DNA from: Muraenolepis orangiensis
Lineage: Eukaryota > Chordata > Actinopteri > Gadiformes > Muraenolepididae
Length of the DNA: 64,000 bases
Assembly (NCBI GenBank): GCA_027704905.1
Contig: JANIIK010000475.1
Span: forward strand, 1 to 64,000
Direction of reading: 5' to 3'
Part shown: positions 60,749 to 64,000 of the stretch, in pieces
Layout: each line of letters opens with the position of its first letter
How positions within the stretch are numbered: the stretch's first letter is position 1
The notes under the pieces: generated by a model
What the model saw: only the letters and a program-made list of their open reading frames with translations
What the model was told of the DNA's origin: nothing
Database searches by the model: none
Made by a program: the position numbers and the translations under genes

Positions 60749-63700
60749 TCAAGTCAAGTCAAGTCAAGTCAGTTTATTGTCACTTCAAGTATAAAGCAGT
60801 GAGTGAAAATCTTATGTGCAATACCCGACGACAGACAGTAGTTATAAAAATAAGATAAAAAATAGAATAAAACAGAATAGAATAAAAGTTAAAAAGTTAA
60901 AAAAATAAAAATAAAAATGCAATTTATAAAATGCAATATATCGGCACAGAAAAAGAGCAATATATATCAATGTAATAAAATATACATTGTTATATGCTAT
61001 ACGCCTTGTTCAGCAGCCTGATGGCCTGACTGTGGAAGCTATCTCTGAGTCTATTTGTACGGCACTTGATACTGCGGTATTGCCTGCATGACGGTAAAAG
61101 TGAATACAGCTCGTGGCTGGGGTGGGCATTTTCTTTTATGATGTGTTTGGCCTTGGCCACGCACCGCTGGTTGTATATATCCAGAAGGGAGGGGAGCTCA
61201 CCTCCAACGATATACTGGGACGTCCGCACCACCCTTTGAAGCGCTCTGCGCTCGAGTGCGGTGCAGTTCCCGTACCAGGCGGTGATACACCCTGTAAGAA
61301 CACTCTCGATGGTGCCGGTATACACCTGAGGAAATACAGGCGTTGTTGGGCCCTTTTCACCACGTGTGTGGTGTGCGTGGACCATGTGAGGTCCTCGGAG
61401 ATATGCACGCCGAGGAACCTGAAGCCGCTGACCCTCTCTACTGCAACACCATCGATGGAGATAGGGCTGTGCTCTCCTCTCTGCTTCCTGAAGTCCACGA
61501 TCAGCTCCTTGGTCTTCTTGACGTTGAGGGCGAGGCTGTTCTTCTGGCACCACTGCTCCAGCGATCCGACCTCCTCCCTGTAGGCTGTCTCGTCGTCGCC
61601 GGCGATCAGGCCCATCACTGTCGTGTCATCAGCAAACTTGATGATGACGTTGGAGCTGTGCATAGCCAAGCAGTCGTGGGTGTAGAGGGAGTAGAGGAGA
61701 GGACTCAGCATGCATCCTTGGGGGGCTCCCATGTTGAGGGTCAGTGGCTCTGAGGTGCCTCACCACCTGGCGGCGGTCCGACAGGACGTCCAGTATTTAA
61801 ATCTAAACTTAAAACCTACCTTTTTACATTGTCGTTTGTCGCCTAGGAGTGCCCCTCAGCTCTCATTACAGCTAAATCGACCCGTTAGTCAGCACTAGCA
61901 TACCCCTGCTGCAACTAGACTAGAGGTTCTCTACATGTTCCATGTCCACCCTACCCCATCTAACCATACCGCAGTCTGCTTCTGTTTTCCAGTGTGCTGC
62001 TGTGATCCCCACCTGAAGGATACCGGCCAGCACCACACACAAATTATATTCTCATTTTATTATTTGTACATTGTCTATATTATATGTATATTGTTATTCT
62101 TATTATTATTTTTGTACTTTACTATGTACATTACTATAAGTCATTTATGGCACCCATTGCACTCCTGAACCATCCCTGGAAGGAGGGATCCCCTTCGACT
62201 CTTTGTTCCTTCTCAAGATTTCTTCCTACGTAATTATGGGAGTTTTTTCTTACCCCTAGGGTTTGGGGGGTGTTGTAAACATGTAGCATGTGAAGCCCTT
62301 TGAGACAATAACTGTGAGTAAGGGCTATACAAATAAAATTGACTTGACTTGATTGACTTGACTTGGCAGGAACTATCGTGTTGAACGCTGAGCTGTAGTC
62401 CACAAACAGCATTTGCACATAACAGTTCTTTCCCTCCAGGTGGGAAAGGCATTCACATCGAACCGAGGAAAAAAAGTATTTACCTCTCCTGGGAGGGAGG
62501 TAGATGAGTTCTCTACACAACTGGTTCTCCCTCTGAAGTTATCGTCTGTAGCCCCTGCCACATACCCCTCACATCGTGGCTCTTGAATTTCTCATCCACT
62601 CTGTCCTTATACTCCCGCTTGGCAGAGACGATGGTCTTACGGAGGTCGTAGCGGGCTCTCGTATATTCCTCCATATTCCCGGAGCCAAACGCGGCGTTAC
62701 GCGCGTGTAGGTTGGGGTATATCCGAACCGACTTGGTCGGAACAATGTCATCTATGCACTTCTTGATGAACCCGGTGACCGATGACGCGTACTCGTTGAC
62801 ACGATCGGTCGCTGATCGGTCGCTGATCGACAGCGATCGGTTGCTGTGAGGGAGGTCTAATCAGTCTAATCAGTCTTTAGGCGGGGAGTAGCTGGATAGA
62901 GTGGTGATCTGATTTGCCGAACGGTGGGCGGAGGAGGGCCTTATAGCCATCACGGAAGGGAGTGTAGCAGTGGTCGAGGATCCGCTCACCCTGTGTGTTG
63001 CTCATAATGTGCTGGTAGAACTTCTGGAGAACCTTCTTCAGGTTAGCCTTGTTGAAGTCCCCCGCCACGATGAGAGCAGCCTCAGGGTGTGCCGACTCCT
63101 GTTCGCTGATAGCTCCATACAGTTCCTTCAGTGCTGTGTCCGTGTTGGCTTGTGGGGGAATGTAAACAGCGGTCACGTTTACCGCTGTAAACTCCCGAGG
63201 TAGCCAGTATGGACGGCACATAAGCATTAGGTACTCCAGGTCCTGGGAACAGAAAGACTTGAGGGGATGTACATGACTTTGGTTGCACCAAGATCTGTTT
63301 ATCGTGAGACATACCCCCCCTCCGCAATCTTTACCAGAGAGAGCCTTTGTTCTGTCCGCCCGGTGGACAGAAAATCCCGTCGCCTTGATAGCTGCGTCGG
63401 TAACCCCCTCCGACATCCATGTCTCTGTAAGGTAGATGATACAATTGTCCTTAGTTTCCCGGTGGAATTGAATACGAGCCTGTAGCTCGCTTAACTTATT
63501 GTCTAGAGACTGTACATTAGCCAGTAGAGTGGTGGGTAGTGGGGGGCGATCGGATCGACATCTCAGCCTGACTAGCACGCCGGCTCGCTTCCCTCGCTTC
63601 CTCCGGCGACGCTTGCGCGTAATCGTGCCCAAAATGGACGGAGATAATCCAGCTGTGACTTCGGGCGGGACGTCCGAGCCGAAAGAATGAAAAAACTCCG

Positions 63701-63870
63701 GTAGGCGGCGAGCGACTGTCGATCTGATCTCCCAAAGTGTGCAAAAGTTATAAGTGAACTTGCTGCTAACATCCTGAACTAAAATAGTTGCGATAAAAAT
63801 AATAAATAACAAAAAACTGCGTCGTCGTGCGGGAGCTCGCGACACGGCAGCCATCTCGTACGGCGCCATA
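60749..63870 (-). pseudogene. (CTTGA)-tailed Rex1/L2-like LINE, nearly full span, internally disrupted
   Basis: Read on the minus strand. An open frame from 63869 to 62877 begins MAPYEMAAVSRAPARRRSFL and carries an APE-type endonuclease: LLANVQSLDNKLSELQAR, IYLTETWMSE (Glu), YIPPQAN, VAGDFNKANLK (Asp), and KSDHHSIQLLP (His). A linker follows (FIKKCIDDIVPTKSVRIYP, KREYKDRVDEKFKSHDVRGM). RT motif A (FVDYSSAFNTIVPA, about 62370-62415) is cut by an inserted element at 61788-62366. The RT resumes with LTLNMGAPQGCMLSPLLYSL and KFADDTTVMGL (about 61610-61660). The C-terminus matches the plus copy at 39252-40048, and the 3' end is (caagt)n at 60751-60769. Stops, a frameshift and a missing RT segment make it inactive. 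Confidence 0.9.
61788..62366 (+). mobile_element. Nested LINE 3'-end insertion
   Basis: Opposite in orientation to its host. Begins agtatttaaatctaaactta aaacctacc, resembling the final SxFKxxLKTYLF codons of CR1/L2-group ORF2. It ends with gtgagtaagggctatacaaa and an aataaaattgacttgactt tail (62335-62366). It splits the RT of the LINE at 60749-63870. Confidence 0.7.
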
Positions 63871-63925
63871 CTCCAATAAATGGAACAACATTGGACAAAT
63901 GCGTATTAATGTTAAGCGTTAACCA

Positions 63926-64000
63926 TGTCACGACGGTGTGTGGTGAGGTTGGACCCAGAACGCAGGCGGAGACCAGGAAAGGAAGAACAGGGGTTTATTG
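63926..64000 (-). mobile_element. Gypsy LTR, cut by the window edge
   Basis: TGTCACGACGGTGTGTGGTG and onward is the reverse complement of the 3' end of the element 1 LTR (ending caataaacccctgttcttcc in the sense direction). Whether it is a solo LTR or part of a full element lies beyond the window. It starts 56 bp from the 5' end of the adjacent LINE. Confidence 0.92.

Overview
The window looks like teleost fish nuclear DNA. There are no bacterial-style operons. Instead there are long pure microsatellites (CA, CT and GT tracts of 100 to 460 bp), tRNA-derived SINEs with fish-type tails, Rex1/L2-like and Rex3 LINEs, a fish L1-clade LINE, DNA-transposon derivatives and a Ty3/gypsy chromovirus family. 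Split, intron-separated exons of a vertebrate neuronal gene (CNTNAP/Caspr family) fit the same picture. The species cannot be named from the sequence alone.

Layout. 0-9 kb: LINE 3' fragments, minisatellites, CA/GA arrays, one SINE and a hAT-type MITE (8849-9160). 9.6-10.8 kb: a 1.17-kb inverted-repeat element with a TAA duplication and a 40-bp internal hairpin. 11.7-14.1 kb: a Rex3 (RTE) LINE on the minus strand, abutting a 37-bp x ~18 and a 50-bp x ~7 minisatellite. 15.5-17.2 kb: a truncated LINE with a 442-codon open reverse-transcriptase frame, nested in another LINE tail. 17.2-22.5 kb: mostly unannotatable. 22.5-28.1 kb: a complete young gypsy chromovirus with two 681-bp LTRs that look identical and a 5-bp target duplication. 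28.3-31.4 kb: a dead L1-clade LINE. 32-33 kb: microsatellites. 33.2-35.4 kb: a second, internally deleted chromovirus whose remaining frame fuses Gag to the chromodomain. 35.8 and 46.6 kb: related solo LTRs. 36.5-57 kb: collinear CNTNAP exon remnants, two intact and two frameshifted, separated by retroelements and two inverted copies of a THAP-carrying DNA transposon. 58.5-64 kb: further LINEs, the largest (60.7-63.9 kb, minus) retaining an endonuclease frame. Another LTR begins at 63926 and runs off the edge.

How the parts fit. Almost all coding signal is transposon-derived. The gypsy element carries Gag, protease, RT, RNase H, integrase and a C-terminal chromodomain. Its LTR has a TATA box 31 bp upstream of a 10-nt motif that is exactly complementary to the site just after the 5' LTR, the arrangement expected for Tf1/sushi-type self-priming. 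The deleted copy keeps all visible cis signals and may be mobilised in trans. The CNTNAP remnants keep exon order but lack many exons and carry indels, which suggests a decaying paralogue rather than a working gene. Calls rest on reading motifs and comparing copies by eye; no database search was possible.
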